Assembly: GCA_022813625.1 (NCBI GenBank)
Contig: JAKLMB010000003.1
Coordinates: 186,001 to 250,000 of the forward strand
DNA from: Aaosphaeria pasadenensis
Lineage: Eukaryota; Ascomycota; Dothideomycetes; Pleosporales
Direction of reading: 5' to 3'
DNA length: 64,000 nucleotides
This document shows, in pieces, positions 45,856-58,515 of the stretch. Each line of letters begins with the position of its first letter. Positions within the stretch are counted from its first letter, which is position 1. The position numbers were made by a program, and so were the translations under genes. Below the pieces are notes generated by a model. The model saw nothing but the letters and a program-made list of their open reading frames with translations, was not told the origin of the DNA and made no database searches.

Positions 45856-46682
45856 TCATGCGCTTTCGTTCTTGACTGTGACGCCCTTGAACTCGCCGTG
45901 TAATATCTCGAGCAACTTGCGGAGGGTCTCGGAGTTTGAGCTTCTCCTCCACACGCTCTTGTTGCCGGCCTCCTCCTCCTCGCCTTCGGCATCGTCGTCC
46001 TGGGTGAGGAGCTCGATGGTCTTGCGGAGCTTCTCGTAGGCGGCATTCAGTTCGGTGTGCGATCCCTCGAGCTTGTTGTACTTGTCGGTCAGGACTGCCA
46101 ATTGTGCTTCGAGATCCCGGGCGTGCTTCTCCTTCCGCTCACGGAATGCTCGTTGTGCGGCGCGGTTCTGAGCCCTTCGTCGCTAAGAGTCTGTTAGATA
46201 CTGATCGAGGTTGCTTGGTTGGATGGCTGTAGAACTTACTCCTGAGGTGGTGTGTGTCCTCTCGGCGGGTGCAGATGAAGCGCCCTGGACGTAAAGGTGA
46301 TCCACATGAGATTGGTGAGGGCTGCAGTACGCGCTGTCGTGATCTGATCCAAAGTCCGATGGGGTCATTGGGAGCGGGTACTGAGCATACATCGAGTCGT
46401 CGGCGATCTGGGGGTAGTAGTGGGGTGGTTGTTGCTGGGGAGGTGGTTGTTGGTGCTGTTGAGGAACAGGTGGTGTGGGGAACTGATCGTAGGTCGAAGA
46501 AACCTTTTAGTTTGTTAGCATGTGTGAAGTATCAATTGGTGGATGTTGGTTTGACTTACGGGAGAACCACTCAGGCTTGGGACTTTTGATAGTGGGGGAG
46601 GAATTTCATATATCTGAGAGGGATGCTGAGGTGGCACATAGTTGCCCTGGGCGAGCCAGTAGTCGAATGATTGGGAATCCAT
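45856..46682 (-). CDS. Yap/Pap1-type bZIP transcription factor, 237 aa
   Basis: Nuclear basic-leucine-zipper regulator. Exons on the minus strand: 46560-46682, 46240-46503 and 45856-46182, with introns of 56 and 57 bp, all in phase 0. The start is the first ATG in frame (MDSQSFDYWL); upstream in-frame sequence has no ATG before a stop. Residues 42-129 are Gln/Pro/Ser/Tyr-rich (QQHQQPPPQQQ). Exon 3 opens with the basic region RRRAQNRAAQRAFRERKEKH (from about residue 130), which carries the N-x2-A-Q-x2-F-R signature separating fungal AP-1/Yap proteins from Gcn4-type factors. A leucine zipper and an acidic EGEEEE patch follow. The Cys-rich domains that give oxidant sensing in Yap1 are absent; only one Cys was noted, before the basic region. 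It is therefore probably not a redox sensor of that kind. Confidence 0.9.
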
Positions 46683-47264
46683 TGGAGCAGTGTGTTGTTG
46701 TATATGGGTTGATCTCGGTGTTGGAGATGTTGTGCGATCAACAGAAGTGATAGTCACGGTATCGATGACTATCTTTTAGTGTTATGAAGTGGGTTGCAGT
46801 TCAAAACACTTGGTGACAGTGTGTAGTCTTGATATGTGTGTGTATATATGTTGACGAAGTTGATTGAGATAGAAGGTGTATAGTAAGATGATTGATGTTT
46901 GGCTTACGCTGTTTGTTGTAGAAGTTGAAGTCACCAGAGCTTGGGCGCGATGAGATCTTATAGATGGACCGAGAGACACGAGCACAGCATCGGAATTGGA
47001 GGTACAGGCCCTTGTAGGAACCGGCGGCGTGAGCATAGACCATAGAGGTGCTAGTCCATGGGCCATCGAGTAGTACTCTAAACGGCCACGGGCCATGCAC
47101 AACGGCATGCAGGGCAAGGGTGCGAGAACGCGTGCATAACGCCGCGTTGACGGTCGCAGTAGTGGACGCCACGGTAGTTTCTGTCAGTAGTCCCACACAG
47201 TCCGTAGCTAGAGTGAATGTCCCACAGAGTATGACTGAAGGAGGAGGAGGGGGGTTGAAATGGA

Positions 47265-47301
47265 GGGGGTAGGGGGTAGGGGTAGGGGTAGGGGTAGGGG
47301 G
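47265..47301 (+). repeat. GGGGTA hexamer tract, six G-runs
   Basis: Five GGGG(G)TA units ending in GGGGG, giving six consecutive runs of four or five G with two-base loops. It lies about 580-620 bp upstream of the bZIP start, with the G-rich strand as that gene's template. It resembles but does not match the TTAGGG telomere repeat of most fungi. Strong potential to form a G-quadruplex. Confidence 0.9.
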
Positions 47302-47768
47302 AAACTAGACTATGGGTGGAGCTATTCTTGCCAGTGGATGGTCTACTACCTTATGGCGGAGTGGACGATGGCTACGACGACAACGATACCTTTCGGTCTA
47401 CCTAATTACCTACACCGTGACCATGCCATGACCTACCTAACAATCTGTTGCAGGGCCAGCGGACAATGTCCAAGTCGAGTGCAAGGTCTTGCAGGTCTTA
47501 GCAAGTCTTGCATTGGTTTGCAGGGATGTCTACAGTGAATGTCCCGCGCTAAACTTTTACCGGACGTTGATAACTGATTGGTTGAACCGGCCTCTAACCG
47601 GCTCAAGCTCCGCTCCCAACTACACTCTCCCACAGTACACCACCAACCATGACCACCAGTGTCTATCATCGCAACTCTCTCTGTTCTGTGCTCTCCCAAC
47701 TATGAACTATCTATCCCCAAATAATCTCTTGGGGGCCATCCCACTCTACTGTATTACTGTGTATACCA

Positions 47769-47793
47769 CCCTGCCCTGCCCTGCCCTGCCCTG
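47769..47793 (+). repeat. CCCTG pentamer array, five units
   Basis: Five perfect CCCTG units in a row, seen directly; no known role. Confidence 0.9.
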
Positions 47794-50700
47794 CTTGTCT
47801 AATCTCTCTACCAAATATCTAAGATTCATTCCAACCCGCACGCCCAACCTCCCCCCGACAACACTTCAACGCGCGCTAATTACTAACAACTCTGTGTGTA
47901 CTGTTCCGCTCTCGTTGCTTGCTGTTGTTCTTAATCAGAAGTAGCCTGGGCGGTCAATCCTCACCAGTCTTGCTGCTGGTTAGTACAGGGCCTCTAGCCT
48001 GGGTCACAACCAAAAGACACATGCCTAAATGCGCCAGCCTAGTGGGTTGCTATGGACTCGCTGCTCCGACGTCATCCGTCGCTCATCTTCTCCTTCTCTT
48101 TGGAGGTCTTCCTTACCGTCTAAGAACTGCCCATTTGGGAAAATCCCACAACGTGCATATCTTTTAGATTTCTTCCCACGGACGGACCCATTCGACGGCC
48201 AATACTACATCGGCTGAAGCGGTTGTGCGGGCAATTCGAACGCACATGTAACACAGTCTCATAGATACCTGTCCCAGTGTGTTGAATAGAAAAAAAAATA
48301 TTCAAACCGACTACGGGGTGTTGGAACACGAGCAGTTAGACGGACCTTTGACGTTCAGGAGCAACTCCATTCTGAGCGGTAATGGCTGCGGTAGCTCAGA
48401 ATCTTCTCTAGGGGCAACCGCAGAACATAGAGGGCAGCTTTGATCAAGTCTGGGTGTCAGCTCTCCCGCCCTCTCTCAGGCTTCAGCCTCTCCTCCTCAC
48501 TTTGTGCCTTGTTGCCATCCCATTCTCTTTGATTAAGGGTGTATGTCCATGAAGATCCCGTCGTGTCAAAAATGGAGCCGCGAATTCTCGATGCTGCCTA
48601 GGGTCTATTGAACCGAGCGTCGGCCCTTGTCCGTCGCCCACACTATACCACATGCATTGCGTGGTCACCGACTTTTTGGGTGAAATGCAGATGTCTTAGC
48701 TGTGTACCCAATTGTACTTGTGAGTTGTGATTAGATATCGCAGTGGACTAATTGATGAAAGGAACATGTGCCCAATCCTTGGAACGTGAACCTCTCTCAA
48801 CGATGGCGAGAAGCGGGGTTTGCAGTTACACATGCCGTTGGCGATAATGCAACAGGCAGAGATGATAGTGAACCATTCTCGCCTAGACCACGGCAGCTTG
48901 ATGCTACTACAGGTGTTAGACAATCCACGTGCAGTGTCCATCACCAATCAATAGGCGGGAGATATCCTGTGCTATCCGTAGGGCTGTATCGATGATACCA
49001 AGCCGGCCAAGGGACACCATTATTAACACGAGCAGGCGAGGATCATTGCAGTTATCACTACCCAATCGCTCACTAGCTGCTGGGAGGGGGTCGCCGATGT
49101 AAGCAGTCCTGCTGCTGACAACTCTCCTGCTCCTCTTACCGCCATCATTACGTTCGTCCCCCCTCGGTTAATAATAATACATTTCTCCTCCAGACACCCT
49201 TGTTTCCCTACAGGCTACGATACAGATGCTGCAAGGTGTCGTCGCCTGCACCTCGATACAGAGGACGTCGCCGGTCCTACCGACCTCACTGGCTGGTTGG
49301 CCAAATGTCCTGCCGAAATCAACTAAATCGGAACTGCGGATTACTACCCCGTTCCATACTAGAGCTGGAAGATGCAAACTCTCCAATTCAACTTTACCAC
49401 AATGGCGCCAAATTGCGCGACTCGACTCTTGGGCATAAGCTTTCTATCGTTGTATACATAGCACAAGAATGTTGAGTAGGACGCCTTACACAATCTTCCG
49501 AACCTCCGACTGGGAATGGAAAGAGGAGTAATGTGTGACAAAGCGGAGCACTCTATTTCCATCCTGGACACTGGTACAGATAACGCAGACAAGCTACTAA
49601 GTGCATGCCTTCTTTCAGTGTTGCGAGAACGTGGCTTGCATCACTCCAAGGTCTATCCCTCTGGTCGCTTGAAGATGTGGGGAGTTATCAACCACTCGCG
49701 CACAATCGCTCATGCCGAGGCCAAGCGCACAACGCAGCATGAGACTGAAAGGAGACGAAGGTGCTGACCAAGGTCCTGCAATGCGATTCACGATGCACCT
49801 TCTTGTGACATTGGTAACAAAGCCACATCATACAGCCGAGTTCTATCAAGACTGAGAGAGAACGCAGATCCATCGCTTAACCACAACCAATGGCTTGACA
49901 TTGCCAGTTTCGGTAGACTATCCCCCGAGCAAAGGCTGCCTTGAGGCAGTAATAACATTGGCGGAGACAACCTCAACTCCCCGTTGGGCCCCTGTCATGG
50001 CAAGGGAGACATTGCGGGACCAAGCGAGCGCAAACTAATCTGACGTGCGCGTATGGTGAGGGATGTTCACTCTGAAAGAGTCGAAAATTGAAGCTTTTGT
50101 CCTGATGAATCGCGATTGCAATACAAAGTTCCGATTCCCATAGCTTAGCACGGACAGAACGGCGCCTAACGATACAATTAGATTTATCTCGAAAGCGTTT
50201 AAACATACTTGTAGTTGCGCAAGCTTGCGGTTGACACTTCTCTCGGCTGTTTACCGCACGCTAGAGCCCTGGTACATAGTCCCAGTCTCGCTAGCGGGAT
50301 CTAGTGAACGTCAGCTTGAGTAAGACACTTGGGGGTTCAGAAAGCGGGAGCGCGACCGAAGCGCTCGCCAGGCGCAATCCAATGTTCATCAGCCTCATAA
50401 CCCCATGAACAAAAAAACTTGGGGAAGCCTGTACGACAGTGACATGGCAAACACTCGCGAACACGAGACTGACATGAACTACTCAAGGCTTCAGTCACCC
50501 TTCTACAGTATGCCCAACTAGGACTCCCTGGGGGTTCATGCTAAACTCTGTACGAACGTCTTAGGTCGATTAAAAGAATCCCATACAAGGCATATACAGG
50601 AATGATTCTGCGTCTCTGCATGAAGAGGAACTGCGCATATCGTCGGATATTCATTCATCCAAAGATGATACAGTTTTCAACCTCAAAACCTCAAAACGTA

Positions 50701-52339
50701 CAAGTAAAACCCACCTATGCCCAGTACTCCATCCCTCTAAGACAATTTTTGTCCACTGGGCCGCTACCAATCGTCTATAAACTCGAATTGGGGATATAAT
50801 AAAGCGGATGGGAGTGTACAGTGCTCCACGAGTTACCCAAGTAGTGTATACCATCAGTGCGTAAACAAGGATTACAAACGGAGCTCAGGCCAAAAGTTAC
50901 CAAGTTGCACACCAAGGACCTCCTAATCCTGCTGCAAAACCACTGTGCGTGCACCAAACAGCCCTGAATGTCACGCTAAGCGTCGCACCGAAAAGTAAAC
51001 AACATACCTACCCCATGGACTGCGGTTAACATGGTCGGCGCCGTCGATCGTAGGGTGCATTCAACAAGTTGTTCTTCCGCCTTCTACGTTCCACTCGGAT
51101 GCATGAGTGGTGCCATTTTCTCGATCAATTACAGGATTTTCCATGGCTTGATAGGCGAGTACGGATATAGTTTGATTGAATGCTGGTCACCGGCCCTTCG
51201 CGGAAAGAAGCACGGCTAGCTGGACGTTTTGAGGTTGGGGAGCGGATCACTCAGTCTCGGAAAGATACAAGATACCACCCAATCTGCGACTGAATCCTGA
51301 GGCTTATTTTATCCGATAGGCGGGAAATCGAACTACTTTCGGATAACTAATGAACAGGAACACTCCGGGTAGCTCTTCCGTACACAGCGAGCAGTACATT
51401 ACATTCAAACTGACCTTTCACGGAAGTCATCTCTTAAACAAAATCGCATATGTTTACTCTTATTTCCAACCTTGCTAACTCTCAATTCTGTCCCTTTCCC
51501 ATATTAAAGACCTCGAACTCCGAAATCCATTCCGAGTACTGTGAGAAGGTTTCTTCTCTATTGCTGTCGACGGAGGAAATTCCCCATACGAACCACACTT
51601 TCCTCAAAGAATTGCTGTAAGGTGGGATTGGGGTGGAGCTTCATGCACAAGTTTCACAGCCAACAATTCTCTGCCGCGCGGTCCCACATTTTGGCATTCG
51701 CTAGAAGTTTTCTAGAAGGGCGTGAATACGGTTCTAGTGGCTTTCCACGGGACTTCCACCGCTACTCCAAGTACTACCCTGGCCGGTATCTCGAATGAAG
51801 GTGGCAGGTGTGGTATAATCCTTGTCGAGTTAACATATCGAGAAAAGTACGATGACGTGTTTCTCAAGTAGCTATGCTTGTTCCAGTGCGGGATCTCAAT
51901 ATCCCTAACCGTTACAAGTGCTGGGTCGTTGGCGTTGCATCTACTCTGACCCAGGATACTGCCACAGAAGCTTTTTACCGAGCAGTTCTAAGCTTGATAA
52001 TCGACAAGTAGTACGTTACGAAAGAGCCCATGTGCCTGTCCCATGGTGATCTTCAGCTTGTCCTGGAGCGCATTGCGATACGAATGCTTCGAACACATTC
52101 ATGTAGCTCAGCCCGCCTACGATACCTCCTACTAGCTCCCGTTCACCATAGTATTACTTATGCTCACACAAGGCCAGATACCACCACTGAACACCACAGT
52201 CCATCGGTACCGGGCCAGGGAAGGAAAGGTGCTATCAATATCTACCCCACAGGAACGAGCAATGGTTGCTTTCGCTCTGCGCGAGTCCGTGTCTACAGTA
52301 GTTAGGGCAGGACTATATGGATGCCATCGAGATTTAGGG

Positions 52340-52670
52340 TTGAAATTCCTTCTTCGTGCCTTCCAAATGACTTCTTTGCAGCGGGGCTTGCATATCGAAG
52401 CGACCGAGGATGCATATGTGTTAGGGTAAAGCTGGACAGAAGGCATACTTCCCGGTTTGAATCCCTTCCTCGTGCCTTCTAGCAGCCTTCCAGAAGACTT
52501 CTCTGCAGTGGGGCATGCATGTCGACGCAACCTTAGATGTACGGTACATACAGGTGCTCGGATCAAGCTGGACACAAGTCAGAGGTTACGCGTGAATTCC
52601 TTCTTCGCGCCTTCTAGGAGCCTTCTAGGAACTTTCTTGCGGTGGAGCCTGCGCATATTACACATCTTAG
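52340..52670 (+). repeat. Three diverged tandem copies of a unit of about 117-136 bp
   Basis: Copies start near 52340, 52457 and 52593. Each opens with a variant of TGAAtTCCTTCtTCGyGCCTTC, continues with (T)CTTTGCAGyGGGGCwTGCATrTCGA-like sequence, and the first two end with AGCTGGACAvAAG. Copies differ by many substitutions and small indels, so the duplication is old. Not a recognised element. Confidence 0.7.
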
Positions 52671-55600
52671 CATATCCTCAATCATGAAGCCACCCACAAC
52701 TTTCTCATCGGTTTGAAGCTCCGAGTGGGTTAGGGTTGGAAAATGTACCAGAATGAGAGTCCCCCCTTCTGACACCCCTGGTCCCTTTTCACTGTAACAG
52801 ACGTCACCGGACAGCTGCCTCGATCTCTCGAAGATAAGAATAGCAAGCATAGATGGAGCAAGGTTTATCCGCTTATCAATTTATTAGAGATATCAAACCG
52901 CTCAAGTTCACGCTAGCATCCTCTGGGACACTGCTTACGCGATTGTCTGTTCATAGTTGCTCATGTGACAAAGGGAAGGGTCCTGAAGGGGCAGGCTTTG
53001 GACATTGTTTCCTTCTATCACAATAGAATATTCAAGTGTCGAAAGGTGCAATCAAGATGTAAAGCCATCTTAAGATATAACTGTCGTCCGTATAAAGTTT
53101 GTTTCTTCGCCACAGTGGTACCGTTCGCAGAACCACTGGGGACAACCACTAAGAGTACTTGGTAGTGATCGCCTTTCGGCTTAGACTGTAGTGGGAGATC
53201 AACAGGACAGCACGGGAGGCAAATCCATAATCAGATGTTGCCACAGTGCAAGTATGTATATCCTTTGCTCAATCAATACAATATATACATTTCGATGATT
53301 ATGATTCTAAGTTTATATACGTGTATTTGGGTGAAAATAGCGTATATCGCGCCTGTATCATTTTAATGCAGGCCCAACATGTGAATCTAATTCTCAACCA
53401 ATATAATACATCACAATTTAGTGGGTTCGAAAATATCATTTAAAATCCAAACAAAGCAGGTATTTCATAACATTATACTCGAGAAACGTGATCTCTCGCG
53501 CTGTCAGCGAATTCACGTTGATAAACTCTCTATCCTTTAGCCAATCAAATAGCACAAATCATAATACAAGAGTGACCTGCTACTTTTGCAGGTCTGGTTG
53601 GCCTACGTTTGACAGCCAGGATCTAACGCTAATTAGTTATGGTACATACGACTAATCCGTCCATGGAGTTATGCCATGTACGTTGAGTGATGGATGACAT
53701 GGAACGTCGCCTGCGACATAAACCTAAGTATGAATTACATAATGCAATAATATGCGATAACCCCATCTGGATTCCAAGTGGATTTGGGCATTACATAACC
53801 AGTCTTGCTTCCTATTGACTTCCACATCGCGCGATTGATCCACTGGTTGACACATGGTGAATTACAATATCGGGACCTACCGCGATATTACAATCTACAA
53901 TCCACTTTGAAATATGCCTCAGCTTCAATCTGATCAAGTGGGCCTTCGCAAACATGAGTGCGAGACGAAAGCTAGTTGGCGTGTCATTATAACTTAACTC
54001 AACCGTTGAGCCACCAAATCCATCACCTTGAATCCACTCTATCCACTCTATCCACCCTCAAGTTTGGGCCCTACAATTTAGCATTGTAAAATCATTCGAT
54101 TCTTCAGTATTAGTCTTGTCGCTGCTGGTACCGATTTCGGCGGTCCACTCTCTAGTCCCACGAGAGCCCTATGCGATTCTCCATAGGGCGACCCATCTCC
54201 ATGTGATTGTTCGTTCCAGGCATAATCAGAGAGCGGATAGCCCCAAAGTAACGTGGACAAGCGGGCATCAGTCATCATATCTGTGGGGAATTGGTGTCCC
54301 ATGGGCAAACCATCGGAATGATACGCAGTGGTGAATGGTGATGCAAAGGTTCACTGATTCGCTAGGGGACTCTAGCCGCACTCATATGACTCGATAAGGA
54401 ATTTGAAAGAGACTTTTTCAATCCACTTCGAAAGCCACGCGCAATTCCGGGTGACTGGTGTAAGTTCTTACAATTAAAAATAAATTCGAACGGGAACGCG
54501 CTGCTGAGATGCGTGCGATACAAGAGAGATACTTTCTTATTTCGGGCTGCAGAGGTCCGGGGGGAGGGGGGAGGGATCTACAGAACCACGAGCCCGTAAG
54601 GGCAGATTCAGGGTCCAGATCGAAGTGTACGAATATCCATCATGCCATCCACACTTCCATCCCTCCTTCCACTAATTACCCTTTGCCTCAGTCCTTCCAA
54701 TCGCCTCTTGTAAGCACTTGGGTGCTTACGAGGTGGGCGGAGAAATCGATCAGTACGCATGCACCGCGCGCGCCAATATTACTTGAGGCTTTTATGGCTG
54801 GGTGAGCCAAACATGAGATGCGGCGTGCTGGTTGGGACTTCAGGATCTATTTCTATCGACAATTGAAGCGATATGCGCCACCGCATTCATTTTCGGTACA
54901 ATTACGGTATTTGCCATGGTCAACAGTCACGACATGTCACGATGCCGGTTGAACCGGGTGCTATACTCGATCCGTTGCTGGAAGCTGCATCAGTCGAAAT
55001 CCTTCTGTGTTCATTGTATCCAGGCCAAAATTGAGATGTTTTTCTTAGCGCAATGTGAGGACGGCGGTTCTACCTGAAAGTATAGATGGAATGCCAGAAA
55101 TACGATGTCTCAAACTTCCCCCCAATTCGTGAGAAGTTTGTGCGAGCACTACATAGAACTGGGGGCGGAAGGATGCCTCCGCGGAATCCACGATAGGCTT
55201 TGGTCTCGGACTCTCGACACCTGGGGGAAAGGAGACGACGCTCACCGAGAAACAGCATTATCAGCCTAACCTATGCCGCTCCTTCGCGCCATGAGTGTCA
55301 ATTGCTTCCAATAGGGAATACTGCTGGAGTCCTGGATTCCTCTAATGCCGCGGCTCGCTTTCCGTATGGAGAGCCTGTGCAGGGCTCGAGTTTAGTGCAT
55401 TCTATCCAAGAGACGGGTGACCAAATTCACAGGATGGCACCCCTCTCCTATCATCATGAAAATCAACCAAATTCTCAGCTATGTGAATTTCTGAAGCATC
55501 TCGTTACGGCCACCTTACTTCGCGCTAATCTTAGCAAATTTCACCAAATTGCTGGTGCATAGTCTATGTTACTAATAATGCTATCGCTAGATCGATTCGC

Positions 55601-57837
55601 AGTTCTACAGATCGGAAAAATAGTGGGAGGCTTTTTCTTCATAAATTTGATAGGGTTTCGGGGCAATGTCCTTTTGGCTAGTAGCGAGGAACATTACGTA
55701 CCTATCGCGATAGACGTGTATGAGATCTCATTTGCCATTCTTAACATCCGCTCAGTCGGTAATCTACTGTCTCGGGACTAGTCACTTTACGGTGTTTCTC
55801 CAGGTGTTGTGAAAGGCCTAGGCCCAGCCGTTCTGATGTCGAAGAGTGGAAGTTTGCATGCGTGCTTGTTGTGTGGCCTTTATTCGCGGAAATGACCAAA
55901 TTCCGTTTTAGCTGTGAGTACAGGCATATGGTGCGTGTCAAATAATAATGTAGATTTCAGCTCGAGTGGTGCTCTCACAGGGTCACTAGTAAAGGCGGTG
56001 CTTTCACCTAATAGTAGTGGCTTGGTAGGCAAAAAGACCTAACAGATCATATTCGCTATGTGTGAGAGGCTATCACAAGGTAATTGTCTCCTACCTTGAC
56101 TCGAAAGCGGCAAATTGACTAGCATACTACGATTCACTTCTTTTTTCAATCGATAAGACTAAATTATTGCATCCTTCAAGTGAAGACTTCAGTATCGTGA
56201 GCGTGTGACGTGGCACAGTCGATGTGAATTCAATGACTACAGATATGACTTACGAACCGATTCTCTCTGAACAAAGACTTAGGTCAGAATTGCGGGAGAT
56301 GTTAGTGAGGCGAACCAGCTTCACGTATTATAGTGTGATTTCAGGATTTCCTGTATTATCATCTTCAATGTTTTGTATCAAAGGCAAAGCGTATGTTCAT
56401 AGTTAAGTAAGAACAACTGAGAAGTCTTCCCAGGAGCCTCCCTTGACAGAACCTTGGAAAATTATGACTTGATATCTTTTCTTTCCTGTCGTGAGCTTGA
56501 CGGATCTCCTATGTTATCACATTCATGGCATCACTAGAGAACGAACCTGACTTTCCGTGTGGGATTTGACAGCACCTACTCTAGGTTCCCGTAAATGGAT
56601 CATAACAATTATACAACAAATGAATGTATGTCAATCAAGATGGTCAAAATGGGTGGTGCTTGCGTGCAGATTGTGTACCGGTAGATCTGCGCCTCACGCG
56701 GCTCATATTCCCAACAGCACTGCCAACTTAGACTCTACTGACTTTCCGGAACGGAAGATATATTTTACATATTTGGAGACGTATCAGTGATGTTTCTTTT
56801 GATTGAGGAATTATGAGAGAGTTGGAGTATTCCAAGACTGATTGTAGAACAGAATATAGTTGCGTTGATTTGCAATGTTAATTATGATAAATCAAAAACC
56901 TGACCTTTCCCTTTAGCTTTAACATTATCATGTCTATAACCTACTGAGGAGAGCACTACAAATAATAATGGTTCATTATCACTCCAGGCCTTTTTATACT
57001 CAAATTTGTATAGTCGAAACTAATGCACATACTTCACGTAGGGCTGTTGGAAATGCAAATCAGGACCACACCTATATAACTCAACGAGAATTACTTAATT
57101 TTTTTCTATTAGATTGTGTAACCAGTAAGTCTAGATGCTGAGTGATTCGAGTAAACATGTGTGTAAAACATGCAGTGCTGATCAAGATCCAGTCTGGCAC
57201 ACTTAGCTTCTGATCCTTCCCAGGATGCTGCGGTAAGGAACGCATTAGTTGAATACTGGTGCCAAACTGGGTGTTCATTCTATCCCTTCACTATGGGTGC
57301 ATTCTTTTATGACCAATTAAATATCCGGTCAAGGTTCCATCGGTAGGTACTACCGATGAAGATGGTTGGTTTATTTGACTTCACACGCATCATGCAAAAG
57401 GAATGGCAAGCTAGAAGCAATTATTGTATGGCTTACCTCTGGTATTTTTAGGCGAATTGCCGTAATGACCAAATAGCTCTTTATTCGAAGTTGGATCCGT
57501 GATTGTTGGTCTCTAAGTGCTGCAATCTATCTAGATACTTGCTCCCGAGAATTCCACCGCATGACAGGCGTATCTTCGCCATTTGACCTTGAAGTGGCGA
57601 CTGAGATGACATGAGTGGGAATAGTACATCCTGATTTCTAGCCTCAATTTCATTAACAAGAGTTAATGATCTTATCACGTATGATCAGACACTTATGTAG
57701 CCAGCTTATAATCGTTGTCACAAAAGTTAAGGGCAACTCTTACCAGACACTAGGGGAGGTATCTCATTGATGGACGAGACACTCTTTGGAAGATTCTACC
57801 CGAAAGAGAAGCCGCATGAACTGGGTACACCTACGCA

Positions 57838-57881
57838 CTGTAAGGGTGTCGGTGCTAGTGTGATAACGATCACACTTACAG
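57838..57881. repeat. Bulged inverted repeat (hairpin)
   Basis: AGTGTGAT (57857-57864) and ATCACACT (57869-57876) form a perfect 8-bp stem with an AACG loop. The outer arms CTGTAAG (57838-57844) and CTTACAG (57875-57881) extend the pairing if a 14-base bulge is allowed on the left arm. Confidence 0.7.
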
Positions 57882-58031
57882 CGAACATCGTTTTCCTGGT
57901 ACGTGTAGCATCCTTATCTGGCAAAAAACTCTACATGCAACTCTCTACGGAAGTGAGATTGGTTTCTAGACTTGGCCCTGAACTCCTCCTAGGATCTAAC
58001 TTCCTCGGCCCCTAGTCTGCAAATATAAACT

Positions 58032-58515
58032 ATGGCGAGCCAACGATTGAGTTTCCCCGCGCTGGGAATGCCAAAGCCCCAATACGATGCCCAATACCGC
58101 TCAGTAAGAGGCTTCATAGATGCGGTGAAGAGCGCAATGCCAAGCGTCCCTGCCTTCATTATACGCAAAAATCTGCAAACGTGCTTAATGAGGAACGACG
58201 CCACTAGCACCGCTCCCAGCTCACCCCTCAGGTGAAAGAACAATCCTATCCGTTCCTGGGGGAGACCGTCCCGGACCAGAGAAAGCAGACCAAGAGCAAC
58301 AAAGCGCCATAGTGAAGTTGGATGCTCTTGACCCTGCACCTTTGAACACTGCAACTGAAGCGACTTCACCTACGATTGAGATCACGGAAGGCCTTGCTGA
58401 ACACTAGGAAGACGACACACAAGCAAAGGCCGTTGAGCCAACGGCAACGACGATGGAAAATGTCCCCGGGTGGACATACTATCAAACCTATACACCAGGC
58501 CGCGTCTCAAGATAA
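58032..58515 (+). pseudogene. Possible decayed coding remnant
   Basis: A GC-richer island in AT-rich surroundings. Frame one (58032-58235) opens MASQRLSFPALGMPKPQYDA and ends in a stop. A second frame, shifted by one, reads on to 58515 with a coherent acidic, Pro/Thr/Ala-rich composition (e.g. TATEATSPTIEITEGLAEH), interrupted by a single TAG at 58405-58407. The pattern fits a gene broken by one frameshift and one nonsense change (a CAG to TAG transition is possible). A GTAAGA donor at 58097 offers an alternative short spliced reading of about 50 codons. No family recognised; could still be chance. Confidence 0.3.

Noticed and set aside
47265..47301. Reading the GGGGTA tract as a true telomere
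   Set aside because: Sequence differs from TTAGGG and unique sequence continues on both sides, so it is not a chromosome end.
48381..48420. Apparent tRNA-like GGTAGCTCAG string
   Set aside because: No acceptor stem, anticodon arm or T-loop can be formed around it.
57989..58369. 126-codon minus-strand frame opposite the coding-like island
   Set aside because: Longest frame there, but it has no family pattern; it could equally be the antisense shadow of the plus-strand remnant.
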